A DNA stretch of 64,000 bases from Pampus argenteus (Eukaryota; Chordata; Actinopteri; Scombriformes; Stromateidae): assembly GCA_036937835.1 (NCBI GenBank), contig CM072871.1, forward strand, positions 7,731,501 through 7,795,500, given 5' to 3'. The notes beneath the pieces are model-generated. The model was given only the letters and a program-made list of their open reading frames with translations. It was not told the DNA's origin and ran no database searches. Below are positions 37,768-50,674 of this stretch, piece by piece (positions within the stretch are counted from its first letter, which is position 1; every line of letters begins with the position of its first letter). The translations under genes and the position numbers were made by a program.

Positions 37768-39760
37768 GTAAGTTTTTCCTGTTTTAATAGATAGAAATGT
37801 CTCAAACCCCAAATCTCAAATCCATTAGCACCTTTTTGACAGTAATGAGCCCACAATAAGTTAAGTGCAGCAAACCAACTGCGAGTGCTTTTCACACCCA
37901 AGTTGGCTTTCAGATGAATCCACTGTATAATCCACTGCCATGTACACATTTACTCACCTGTTATATACAGGTCCCACTGGAGACATACTAAAAGGCAATT
38001 ATTTTGATCTCCGCAGAAGCCTGTGAATGTTCAGTCCTTGCCGAATCTCAGTTGTCTATTTTGCTGGCACTGTCCAGCCATCTCTCTGCTGCAATGGCTT
38101 ATGCACGGCACGCTGTAACTCACTCTGCTGAGCCTCTGCCAGCTTAACTGATGAGTGTGTGTTTATTTGTGTGTGTGTATGGGAGGACCAGATTTATTTG
38201 TGAAGTACAAGAGGTAGTATGTGGTGTTTGTGCAGTAGGTAAGAGGCTGTCACTGTCACTTTTTCTCTTGGTATGAATTACAGTCTTACCCCTCCTTTCT
38301 TTACCTTAATCCCTCATTCTGCCCTGAGGAATCCCTCCTATTCTCTAAAACTCTTTGCCAAGTCCTGGTTTATCTGTACTGATCCAATACACATATATAT
38401 AATACTTCACATCTATTAAGGCTGTCCCCATATTGTATTAATATTGTCATATTCCAACATAATCACTGTTAATTCTATGGTCACAGAAAACTTTACTGCC
38501 TGGTAGTCTTCAATAATACATATCCCAAAAGCACTGCCTGTAAAAAGGACACGCGTTGCATTAGTAAACAAACACATTGTGAAAATTTGATGTAACCTCT
38601 AAAGGGTACTGTGCTGCCTCACGCAACTGCGCCACCTCTGCAAAATACATAATTAAAATTAAAAAAAAACTTTCCATCATCAGCAGCATTTCTCATAATG
38701 CAAGATGCCACTTAGCTCAGCTGCGCTGCAGACACTTGAGCAGCATGCTGCGTGTAACTACTAGCCTCATTCTATTAGCTGCTGGGATTATGACAAGACT
38801 TCAGTGTCTGATTTGGATTGGGGTCCATTCAAGTTAACATTATCACTTATATGCTGGGCAACATGCACTAGAGTGAATTAAACCTTAAAAGTAACATTTA
38901 ACATGCCTTTCTCAGTTTTGTGATTTTCATGTTGCGAAGAAAGATGTCTGCATCAGCTAGTCATTTACTTTCAAAATAGCAAAATACATGCATACATTGT
39001 GTGTATATTTATGCATTACATTAAATATATAGCTACTCTTTAACATCTTAACTTGCATCACATTATTAAAAACCTGTACAGACATCCACTGTTCATCTGT
39101 GGGCTGAATGAAGCAGCAGTAGGAGTAATAGATAAATCCAAACTTAAAATACTAACACTGTCATTGTTAGCGTTTGCTGGAATGTGACAGTTTTATCATG
39201 CCTGGTGAAAGTAGCTATGAGAAGGATTCAGGGCCTCGTAGTGAAGAAGATGAAGAATCCTGTATGGAGCTGTCAATTTACTAAATGAGCCACTCTTTCA
39301 TCACTCCCCCACTCGCACAGCTCTGCTGGCATGGACACAGCTCCCTCTTGCTTTCATCATCTGCTCTGCCCGAGAGCTCCCAATCTGCCCTGTATGTATG
39401 TATATGTATATATCTGTGTGTGTGTGTGTTTTTAAGAGAGAGAGCAAAGAAACATAGCGATAGAAACAGAGAATGATTGTGAGAAATGCCACTGACACTG
39501 GACACTGCTTTAAAGGGGTTTCTAGACATAGAGATGTCCCGGTGTATCGCTTACTGTGATTCGTGCTACTTCTGGTGGGGCCGATAATTTTGTTTTGTGC
39601 TTAGTCTAATGATACACAGCGCAATATGCACTGATGAAAACTCCATGTAGGTGAATGAGTAACTTCTCATGTGTGTAGAATGTGTACATTTGTGGATGCA
39701 TGCGTGATAGAATTTCTCCATGTATACAGTAAATGCATGATAGGTTGTATATCAGTATAA

Positions 39761-39800
39761 GTGTGTGTGTGTGTGCTTGCGTGTGTGCGCGTGCGTGTGT
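39761..39800. repeat. Imperfect (GT)n tract
   Basis: GTGTGTGTGTGTGTG followed by interrupted GTGCGC units. Confidence 0.9.
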
Positions 39801-39982
39801 GGATGGGTGGGTGGCGGATGTAGTGGGACTCTTGCTCTCTCATCAGTGCTTCACTGCAGATCAAAATTGTGATTGTATTCATATACACAGAACCTGGCTG
39901 GTAACCATAGCAACTGATGTGTAGTGGCGCTCAGTCATCTGACATTAGGGGGGTGTTTGCCTGTGCAGTGCAGAGCAGTAAT

Positions 39983-39985
<3 letters not shown>

Positions 39986-40026
<41 letters not shown>
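39986..40026. repeat. (AC)n microsatellite, about 20 units
   Basis: An uninterrupted AC run of 41 bp. With the GT tracts at 39761, 41922 and 42418 it forms a cluster of alternating purine-pyrimidine DNA in intron 2. Confidence 0.97.
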
Positions 40027-40030
<4 letters not shown>

Positions 40031-41919
40031 GGATTAAAGCTTGATGCAGCGCCCATTTTCCAGGTAGAAGAGCCAAAGCCAAAACAGATTGAGACAGATA
40101 GCCACTGATGGCGCACAGCCTTCCATCCCCGTTCATTTGTTTGCCTTGATGACTTCACTGCTAGTGAAAGATCAAGTATACCCCCAGGCTTACTGAATTA
40201 CCAGACATATCTAAATCAACCTGTGGCAGCAATTTGGCCTAAGAATTTCAATATTGTTTCCCAATGCAGGGCTGAATTACTGGCATGGGAAGAACATGGC
40301 CTGTTTTGTTGTTGGTGCCTAATGTGACTTTACCAAACTACTTTTCTCCAATGAGAAAGGAATTAAATGAACACACGTCCATCCACACTGAATAACCATT
40401 AAAAACACACATGTGCTGCATGAGAAACAGATCATTCTAGTCATTAGCGGTTCCGATGTTCCATTGATGTCCTATTCCTGAGCCATAGGCTGTGAGAGCA
40501 GAAAGCTATTATGGCTCATGGCATTGCCCAGATCATGTAATGATAGTAAACAAAGAGCAGCAGGTGCACACAGGCACTTGTTTGTGTATATATCATAAAA
40601 TATATGTTGCGCATCTCACAAGACAAAGGTGCTGGTGATACACTGTTTCCTCAGATTGGTCGTATGTCAAAGTCCCCTGCCTCTGTATGATCATAGCCTC
40701 TGTAACCTGCACACAAGACCCCATCACAGCAAGCTCACACACACACACAACCATATATCCAATTTCGATTAGGCCCTGTGTCACCTTCTGCGCCTTTTAT
40801 AAATACAGGTGAAAATGATTAATGCTAGCATGAGCCAGTTTTGCTCCTCTGTGTGGGTCTTCTGTGTTTTGTATCAACCACCACCTTTTACAGTATCCTC
40901 ATCAAATATTTAGTACCTCATTCACACTTGACATGCCTCCAGCGTAGTTTTCAGTTGACACTAGGCCTGAGGTCAGAGAGGAAAAACACAAGGGGTAATG
41001 ACCTAAAACATAATCGAACATGTCCTCCGCTGAAAATGCAGCCATCAGAAATGGAGAAAAATAAAAAATAAACAGTTACAAATGTTTTAAAATGGTTATG
41101 AGAAAAAAACAGTTTGGAAGTTGACTTATAGGTGAAGACATCTGTCTGTGTGGACTTATGCAGAGCAGGAAACGACTAAGTGCCAGCTGCAGCTTAAGGA
41201 GGAAGCGTGTCTCTGAGCCCAACGAGACAGCTGTCCACACAAAGGGACTGCATGTGGGACATACTATAGGTGAAATGCAGAGCACCTCTGGTCTGGAAGT
41301 GGATGGCTCATCGGTCTCTTGACAAGTGTATCACCCCAGTTGCTTTATAGAAAGACCTCATTAAGCACTCAAGGGCACAGTGTCTGGGGGAAATGACGAG
41401 TCGGACAGCTGGAAATATGAATCGCCTGAATTCTTGTTCTGCATTACCATAGCATCTCATCTAATTGATTCCTACATTAATGCTACAGTAACAACGTATG
41501 TAATCCCATAATGTCCAACAAAAAAAAAAAATGCAAGGATTATAACATCTGAATGTAGATATTCGCCGTATCTCTCTGCACAGTGGATTTGCACGGCATG
41601 GTGGGTCCAGAAATAGGTCAGCTCTGCCATCTTTCTTAATGGGATCTTGGGTGGCAACCGGGGACCATCTGTTCATATGGCCCGCTCCCTAAACCCTATG
41701 CTCTGCCTACCCATCCACCCTCACACTGCAAGACACTCTGCATATTGACCCCTATCATCTGCAAATACAACACATCTGTCTATCTCTCTGTACTGCAATT
41801 GTAACAAATCCACCAGGGTTTTATTTTTTTTTTCAAAACAGATTTTGCAGTAGAGACTCTGACACCTGCACCTTTGCCTGTGATTACCCCTCTCTTATCT
41901 CCTTTTCTCCATTTGCCTA

Positions 41920-41921
<2 letters not shown>

Positions 41922-41985
<64 letters not shown>

Positions 41986-42000
41986 GTGTGCGTGTGCGCG
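41922..42000. repeat. (GT)n microsatellite with interrupted 3' end
   Basis: About 59 bp of pure GT followed by 20 bp interrupted by CG steps (CGTGTGTGTG, CGTGTGCGCG). The open frames over it (repeated Val-Cys or Thr-His) are artefacts. Confidence 0.97.
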
Positions 42001-42416
42001 CCTTGGCAGGAAACAAGGTGAGATTGTGCAAAATGTGTAAGGACACTGCGTGTACAATCCATTGTGTTTTCATGTGTCCTCAAACATCCCGTTGTGGTGA
42101 AAATAAGTGTGAATGTGTTTTCTCGCACTCCCCATGATTGCCTTCCTTCCTGCACAGAGAACAGCTGTCATTCACAGTGTTCCACTTTTAACGCTGCCAT
42201 TGTTTATGTTACTACAGCGTGTGTTCACCTCTACATATAAGTACATTTTTATACTGACGGTCCTTCGGGCTTACATAAGCATGTTTTGTTTTTGTTTTTT
42301 TAACAGCAGCCTTTGGGTACTGCCAGAGTCTGTTTGCATCCTTGAGTTTACCCATGAATGTATGTGTGTGCGTTCGATGCGTGTTTGCTTGAGTAGAAAC
42401 AGTATGTTTCTTCGTG

Positions 42417-42417
<1 letters not shown>

Positions 42418-42469
<52 letters not shown>
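42418..42469. repeat. (TG)n microsatellite, about 26 units
   Basis: A pure TG run about 420 bp downstream of the preceding GT array. Confidence 0.97.
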
Positions 42470-42472
<3 letters not shown>

Positions 42473-45400
42473 ATGTGTTCTCATGTGCATTCATATGGGT
42501 GTTTGTGTGTGTGTCTGTTTGGGCTGGCTAATTACGCTTTCCTGTTGAGTGTGTGGAACTAATTTATTGTCAGCAAACTCCTCAGCGTGGATACAGCTGT
42601 CAACACAACAGCATCTCCTGCATCACGCTCCACCGTGACAATAGTCTCAATCCCTTTTGTATAAATCTAACTGGCAGCAATTGTCTCTTCATATGCATTC
42701 AGTAACATATGATATCTTGTCCATTATGCGTAATTGCAAGCTTGAGGATTTTACGACACAGTGTTTTATCCATCCTGAGGGAGCAATATCTGTTACAAAA
42801 AGAAAGACTTAATTAGGAATGTGTACAACAAACACATCTACCCACACACATACAGGCACATAAGTAAGTACCCTGAATTAAGACCAGGAGATGAGGTTAA
42901 AAATTACTCAACCCCAATGAAAAATCACATAAAATAATCAAATCGGTTTAAAAAACAACAGGTTTTTTTTAAACTGACAGAAATCTGTAGAACAATAACA
43001 TCATATCGAATTGTCAAGATTTTTCACACAAACGCACTCAATTCTCAGCCTGTGTATGTCAAAAGTGTCTGTCTAAGAAAGCGTCTGTCAAGTTGACATG
43101 AGAAATAAACAATCAATAGCCGCAGAGAACATCTCTCCAGGAATCGTCACACACACAATTTCTCCGTAAATTAATAGCAGTGGAGATCCTGTCTGTTTTT
43201 TACCTTTCTGTTCAGCATTTGGTGACATGATACTTTGCTCTGGTAGCGTATTCCTCTATAATGAAACTCATTTTCAGAGCCAGTACGCTCTTATTCCCAC
43301 AGTTCTCACTGAAACCTCCAGGCGGTCTCCTTGTCTTGCTCCTATTTCTCCCAGTTGTTGAGTTTAGATTGCTGCGCAGCTTATTCATTTGTCATTTGCC
43401 ATAATTTATCATTTCAGTCGATGACAATCCAATTGGCATTGACTTAAATCCTCTGAACGGTGATGAATGGCTGTTTATGCTGGAGGGACCACGGGGGACA
43501 AAAACACTGCAGCAGAGAGAGGGAGAAGGAGCAGAAGGAGAGAGATGGGTGCGGCGCTAGCCTGACTACACGTGTTGGAAAATCCATAAAAAAAAGACCT
43601 TAAAGGACAGGATATTGGCAAAAATGTTTTCTACAGAGAATAAATTAGATGATGGATAATTTACAGATGACCAATAATCAATGTCAGTCTCTCGGTTTTT
43701 ATACAAGGTATTCTATCTTTTGTTTTAGCTTGATTATGAAGGTTAGAGTAAATAGTGAAGTATATTCATTTGGTGAATAATCTAGTGCAATAATAAATAT
43801 TTGGTCATATTTTTTTTTTATTGGTTTCGATGTTTGATTTAGTGCTGCAGGCCACTGGTATTTAGTCACGGTTCAGAATATATTCTCATACCACAGCCAC
43901 AGGTCAGCTGTGTGAAGTCAGCCCTGCTGGCTTGGTTTTTCTGGGCTGCTGCCACATAAGAAATATAAGTCGTGCACTGAGAGGTGGAGGAGTGTAGCAA
44001 CAGGAGGAGGAGGAGGTTGAGATGGAAAGCAGGGTGTCATAGGAGGAAAGAAAAGCAACAGGGAGCCCTGCCATCAGGCTGCATCATTTTTAGCTGGTGG
44101 AAATTCACAAACTACTTCAACACAACATAGTACTGCATATCTGAGCATGAATATACATGCAAGACACAGTCTATTGTATTATATTATCAGGAAAACATTC
44201 CTTTATAAATTCTGTCAGAGTCTACAGTGCGTAGTGAGTTGTACTGTAAGATAAACCAGGAGGATAAACATCCATCAAATAGTATTTGAAATATGCATCA
44301 TTACTGTGTAGAACGCCATTTGTATCTTATAGTGTAGTTGTTAAAATTTCTCATAATTTCCATCATAAATTTGCAACCCACCCACCAGGAGTATTTTACA
44401 ACTCTGAAATGGTTGGTCTCAATTTGTCCTCATGGATGATTTTCTCTGCAGCCCCCCCATGGACCCATCATAACTCTGAGCTGTTCTGTGGGATGACTCA
44501 TCATTGCTTGTTCTTTCTCTCCCCCATTTATTAACCCGTCCATTTGCCACATGGACCGGTATTGCTAAAGAGGCAACAACCTACACCCGTCTTTTCTCGC
44601 TGCAGTTGCCCTTGCCCTTTGTCCTTTGTCCCACCCGCCCTCAAACTGTTCCGCAGTCGGAAAGGTTAAAGGAGCAGACACAGGAGTGATGTCTCGCTTA
44701 TCTGGCTACACAGCCTTCTCCTTATTAGATCAAAGTCACCTGTGATTTACAAGGCAATGTGTCTGAGACAGTGTGGCGACAGTGCACATTCATTTGTTTC
44801 TTTTAGTCTGGGCTAGACAAAAAACACAGCACAACAAAAAAAAAAAATAAAACCAAAAAACAAACAAACAAAAAAACCCCAATTTCTTTAAATCAAATCA
44901 TGCCCCAGCAATGTATGAAGCAAAGTAAAACATTAAGGTATTTTATTTCAGGATTTGTTTCATGCAGCTATTGTTTGTGGGAACTGGTCTGGTGGCAATG
45001 CCCTTGGAGTGTGTTGTAAGGAAATCCAAAATCACTTAGCTAATTGCAACAAACCCACTGTAGGCCGTGCATGCTATTAGATAATTAAAATATGGCCTTC
45101 CTTGAGTCCCAGCAAGTGATTGCACTAATGATATTTTGTCTAACTTTTACAATATGATTATTTATGTTCTGCTGAAACCTCAGGCTGAGAGGACTGACAG
45201 GGTAGTCAGACTTTAGATTGCATTAGAGTCACAAGCACATTAGACTGCAGGCTAGAGACAGACAGATGGAAGCACACACAGAGTCACAGAGCAGCTAACA
45301 GACAAATGCACAAATGGACAGGCAGGAAATTGCGTGCCGACAGACGTAAACATGCATCACAGAGGATGCATTTTTTCTCATGTTTGTCAGTTGAAGTCTC

Positions 45401-47716
45401 CTGTCACCTGTGTGACAGTGCTCTCACTGTGTCATCTTTGTTATGGCTGCCTTGTATGGTCTCAGGGAGGAGTGCTGAGTGACTCAGTGCCTCCAGGATG
45501 ACGCACACCTAACAGATCAGAACCTGCAGCATCACATTGATCCAACAGCATCTAACGCCGCTGCCGCTGCCACTGCCACTGCCAGGAACATTTCTTAAAG
45601 CTTTCCAAAAGAAGGATTAGGTATAGAGAGTATTACCAAGATTGATAAAGAATGAACATTCTAGTAGCCATACTACTGTTGGTATAAGTGTTATTTTATT
45701 TTCCTGCTGTTATTGTTATTTTCAAAAGTCTACTGAAAGTAAGTTGCATGTACATTACAAGCCCTGTGCTCCTGTTTAAGAGATATAGGAGTAAGGGTGA
45801 CGTCCATGAAAACATTGTTGGTTTGTGTCTGGCCGATGATTGCTCTCCTCTCTCATCATTTCATGTCAACTCTCTGTTGTCTACTATAATTAAGGGCATA
45901 AAATGCCCCAAAAACATGCTTGAAAAGATAAAAAATCTGTACCTAAAAAGGGAGGTGTAAGCACTCCTCCGTCTGCGTACCTGTCAAAGTGCTGCTGTCT
46001 TTGCATAAAGCCAAACAAGTCACTTCACATTACTTTGCTGTATTTACATGAATCAGTAAAATTTGTTCTGTCATAGGCTGATGATTGCTCTGACATGCAG
46101 ACAGCAGCCTTCTGCAAAAACACACACAAAAAAGCATGGAAGTGGATCCTCCAGCCCACAATAGCTTTCCTTCTTGTCCACAAACACATCTTGTACCACC
46201 GTCCATGAAAATGTTATGAGAGATGATAAATGATCATTTTTCTTCAATATCACTGCTAACAAAATGCTGTCTTTCCTGAGCTTGTAAGCTACCGTTAGCA
46301 GCAAGTTTTCTTTCACTCTAACTTGTGCACCTGCACAACCACTCAGTGGCTTGAAGGCTAAAGTAGCACATTTGATATATATCGTATTCCTTTTTCCTTA
46401 CTTGACATGACTACAACCAGAAGATAAATCATTATCTGTTTCTGGGGGATGGTAAAATGACCTTGAGATTCCTGAAGGAGGAAATTGAATCTATCTTGGC
46501 TCCACAGGTGTTGCTCTCTGATGCACTCTGTGCCTCAAACTCCCTGTAGTGAGCAAAGCTTTAAGAGACTTTCTCTATTGGGACTGATGAAGTGTTACAT
46601 TATTAACATCCAACATTTTCTTGGTGCAGGCTTTTCTATGGTGCATGTCAATTGCTCTGTGAAACTGTACTGCCTCCTCTTCTCAGTCTGTCTCACCATC
46701 TATACATCAGCAGGTCTGAGTCACACATATACACACACGCAGAGAAATAGTGTGGGAGTGAAAGGATCAGTGGAGCTGCTACTGACTGCGTTCCTACCTC
46801 TGCTTTATAAGGTGGACAGGTTATTATTGCGGCAACATCAGTGGTGGAAGATAGATGATATTATTTCACTCCTCCTAAAACTGACCAAAGAGGTGGAAAA
46901 AACCAGCTGTCACATAATGTTTTATATTGACAGGAAACACTCCTCCTACTGTGCCGTGCAGAGCCTCAGAAAGTACCTGATTTAGTGTCATCTTTCCGCG
47001 TGATGGCTTTGCTATATTATATGTCTCCCTTTTTTTTTTTTTTTTTGATCGTCCTGTGACTCCTGTGACAGCACTAGGACCCGGTTGTAGATGTGGTCTC
47101 ATGTTCGTTTGTATGCTGTTGTCACTCGTGTCATGTTTGCGTTTCTAATTGCTCATCAGAGGAGTCAGCAGAGTGCGGACCATCTGCTAAGCCATCTTTC
47201 AGATCCGTTTACCCCCACTGGGATTCTGTTTCCTGGGATGGGACAGCCCCACAGTGTCCCTAAAACACATCACCTCCACCAGCCCCGCCGCTCACAGTTT
47301 CCATGAGATCATTCGGGGACAATTGCAGGTGATGTAAGAGGCACAGGAAAATAATGGAGGGAGACCAATTATTGTATGAGAGAGCAGGTGAAGATGGAAT
47401 AAGGGAAGGGAATGAAAGGAAATAAAAAACAGAAGGGCAATTAATGTTAGGATTGATGCTGTTATACATTTTAGTGTACATACAGGAAACCAAATGTTTT
47501 CAGACAAATATTCTTAAAGTCGAGTTTCTTGTGGGTAAATCAGAGAAGTAGAGACATTTTTGTCTTTACTGAAGCTGTTTTATATTAGGAGCCATAACAA
47601 GGTGCTAATTAAATGGTTTGTAGGTCTGTCTCTGCCTCCGGCCCTAAATTGCATCAGTATTGACTTCAAAGCCTCAATGCAATAAAAAAGGACCAGAAGC
47701 AGTATGACTTTGTTCA

Positions 47717-47878
47717 CTCTCCTCTCCTCTCCTCTCCTCTCCTCTCCTCTCCTCTCCTCTCCTCTCCTCTCCTCTCCTCTCCTCTCCTCTCCTCTCCTCT
47801 CCTCTCCTCTCCTCTCCTCTCCTCTCCTCTCCTCTCCTCTCCTCTCCTCTCCTCTCCTCTCCTCTCCTCTCCTCTCCT
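47717..47878. repeat. Perfect (CTCCT)n pentanucleotide array, about 32 copies
   Basis: 162 bp of a perfect 5-bp unit with no interruption seen. The + strand is pure pyrimidine and the - strand pure purine (AGGAG). The open frames on both strands (Ser/Leu/Pro or Gly/Glu/Arg repeats) are by-products of the repeat having no stop codon. Confidence 0.98.
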
Positions 47879-48190
47879 GCTCATACCCCTCCAAGCAATT
47901 CCTCACATCTACACCGCAATTTTTCACAGTTTTTCCTACTTACTTTAGTATCTTTGAACATAATCCCATCAATAGATTGACTGTAAACCAGAAGCTGTGG
48001 ATAGCTCCATCATAGAGCTACTTAGGTGAAGTAATGAAAGCACAGAACTGACAGAGAGGCTAACAGGCCAGACCATCCCAGCCCCTGAAGACTGAGTGAT
48101 GTCTTGGTTTTGTTACCCTCTTATTACTTTGATGCAGCTGTATGTGTCTTTCTGGCACATTGCATTCACAGTTATTCCCACAAGTGGCAT

Positions 48191-48204
48191 ATTGCCATGG
48201 CAAC
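48191..48204. promoter_or_regulatory. Candidate RFX X-box
   Basis: ATTGCCATGGCAAC matches the symmetrical X-box GTTGCCATGGCAAC at 13 of 14 positions and contains a perfect 12-bp palindrome TTGCCATGGCAA. It is directly followed by GTCAC. RFX factors bind such sites in ciliated and neural genes. Binding is not shown. Confidence 0.35.
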
Positions 48205-50644
48205 GTCACATCTCTTATTCACAGGAATGAGCTTTGTGCCCTCTCTGTCTCTCTGTCTCCACCCCTGAGCGCCTCCATCCTTCTGATCCACCTTAGCAAT
48301 GAGTGTAAAGAGGAATTCCAGTAAAATGGTAAATTTAATGAAAAAAAAAAACACCAGTAGTTTTGATTTTGTATTGGCAAATCTCTCAGAAACGGTCTCA
48401 AAATCAACATGAAATGTTTTTTTTTTCTTTGTAATTTGGATCAATTACCTAAAAAGTTAATAATATGCGTGTACTCCTGTTACAAAATGAACTAACCATT
48501 TTCACAGTGCTATTGGGATCTTCAAATGATTTACACAGAAAGCTTGGCTGCTCCTTACTTGTACTGGAAAAAACAAAAGTAAAGACTGGGTGCTGCAGTC
48601 ATAATTCCTATTGAAATTGATGAGCCCTTGCAGAAGCTCTACCCTAAACCCTGTTTGAATATCTTGTACGAGAGTCAAAAATATTACAGTGTATTTGCAG
48701 TATACAAATATGATTGTACGGCAGCTTTATGTGGCACTTTCAGTCATGCTGAAGTCTGAGCTTTGAAAGTGAGATGAGGATTGTAAACAGCTTGTATCTA
48801 ATATTAAACCTATAAAATCCTCAGTCTCAGGGGAAATAGCTGCCTTCCAGGCAGCGAGAGGCTGAACTTTTCACTGACAAGTGTGCTGGATATTGAATAT
48901 TGATACGGGTGTCAGTGCTAGTCAACAATCAATCAAACCGGCAGACTATCATCAGACTAAAGGTGAAAGGTGGAACCGATTGATTCTGAAGTGGAGTTTG
49001 GCTCAATGTCGTCTTAATAGGGGTCAAGGCTCTGTGAGAAACCACGTTCACTGGCTTGACCTCTTCTTCAGACATGTTTACATATCAAATAATTGATTAA
49101 TGAATTCATTTGCTAGTCGATTTGTTGGTTTACTCATGTTTGCATCATGGGGTAATATGCAAAGCTCCTCAAGACATAGGTGTTCAACATGAAAAATAAG
49201 ATTTGGAATAGAATTTATGTAAGTGAGAGAGAGAAATGTTTGCTTTCTGTTGGAGTTGGATTAGCTACTGTTTTGCAAGGGAGACTATTAATTATCTGCT
49301 GAATGAATAACTGTATGACTAAAGTGGAATTAATAATATATACCCCAAAAGGCAAAGGAACAGAAACCATATGCAAATTACCCTTCTGTTCCTGTCCCCA
49401 GCCATATCTCAAAACTACAAAAGCATATAGAGAAAGCCAGTAAGTAGTGAAATTGAATTTTTTTTCGGTATTATATGAGAGAGTACTCCTCCTTACCTTC
49501 AACTATGGGCTTGTTTGGTAAAAGCAACTGCCAATGTATTTACTGTGACACCGCCATCCCTCCTGCTGATGGGTAAACATATCAAAGATGCGTTAAGGTC
49601 ATTCATGTCAGGTTCCAGACATCCACCCACTTTATTGAACTGAGCTGGACAGCTGTGTATAGGGCTTGATCTAATGTGTCAGAGAGCAAACGCAGGAGGG
49701 TTACACTGATATGCTGCTGCTCTTCACTTTGCACATATAGCCTGCCAACAAACACAGAATACTAATACAGCTTTTCCTCCTCCAGCAGATCCCAGTCTCA
49801 TCTTTCACCTTGCTCCAAGCGGGCATTCTGCCTTATCAGGACCCGCTGCATTGTTAGTGAGCGAAAGTGGGCTTTGACGCGGATGATAAACTTCTCATTA
49901 ACCTTCAGGAAATTAAACGAAACCCTGATTTAATTAGATGAAGATCATGTCGCTGCTGCGTCTCCTCCGAGATGAAACTTATGCACCTGTGGGGGTGGGG
50001 GTGGCGGTATGTGGGTGATATAGAAGGGTGCTTTTAAGAAGAAAATGGGAAAGCAGGATGTGGCACAGCTTAGTGAGTTAGTTGTCGATCCATTTGCCTT
50101 ATTGGGAGGGGAAACTTAAGTTTTTAATTCCATATCTGGCAGGGCCTGGCTGTTCCTCAAGCAGCCAAATGCATTATGAGAGTTTTTGCAGAAGGATGAA
50201 AGGTTCTGCTGCATTCTGCACTATGCTTCAGACAAAGTAATTGCTCCGCATGCATTGAAATAGAAATTGCATTGGTGTGATAAAGTTTTGATATTATTAA
50301 ATATGGCAGGGATGATTTATGCAATGATTAAAGGTACATAATGGGATTGTGTGGCAGTAACTGGTGCCTAGACAACAGTGTTGTGACCTGAATACATTAT
50401 GACCTGCAAAGCAGTTGGTGAATAAGACACTTATGGACAACCATTTAGTATTCACATACTGAACATGCCTTTCTTCTCTTTTTCTTCTTGTGGATAGAAG
50501 TATCATTTCTCATCACTCTGATGGGAAGTTATATAAATATCAAGTGGGATATTGGTTGATACATTAGACTATTGCAATCATAAGTTAAAAAAATACATGT
50601 GACTAAGGTGTTTGGAGGTGTAGGAGCAGAAATCTACAGTACAG

Positions 50645-50674
50645 CATTAATTATCATTAATCATCATTAATCAT
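50645..50674. repeat. Three tandem copies of a 10-bp unit (CATTAATCAT)
   Basis: CATTAA recurs at 50645, 50655 and 50665 with an exact 10-bp period. The first unit reads TTAT in place of TCAT. Each unit holds an ATTAAT homeodomain-type core, all on the same face of the helix. It may be chance simple repeat or a homeodomain cluster. Confidence 0.7.

Noticed and set aside
38417..38970. hAT-like insertion beginning AAGGCTGTCCCC
   Set aside because: Only the first dozen bases resemble a known terminus. No matching end or body could be identified.
41780..42562. Val-Cys and Thr-His repeat open frames over GT arrays
   Set aside because: Products of dinucleotide repeats.
46485..46985. Open frame of 166 codons on +
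   Set aside because: No similarity that I recognise. It includes a CA-rich segment and has no coding-like periodicity that I can support.
47580..48015. Open frames on both strands over the CTCCT array
   Set aside because: A 5-bp repeat without stop codons gives repetitive frames on both strands; not genes.
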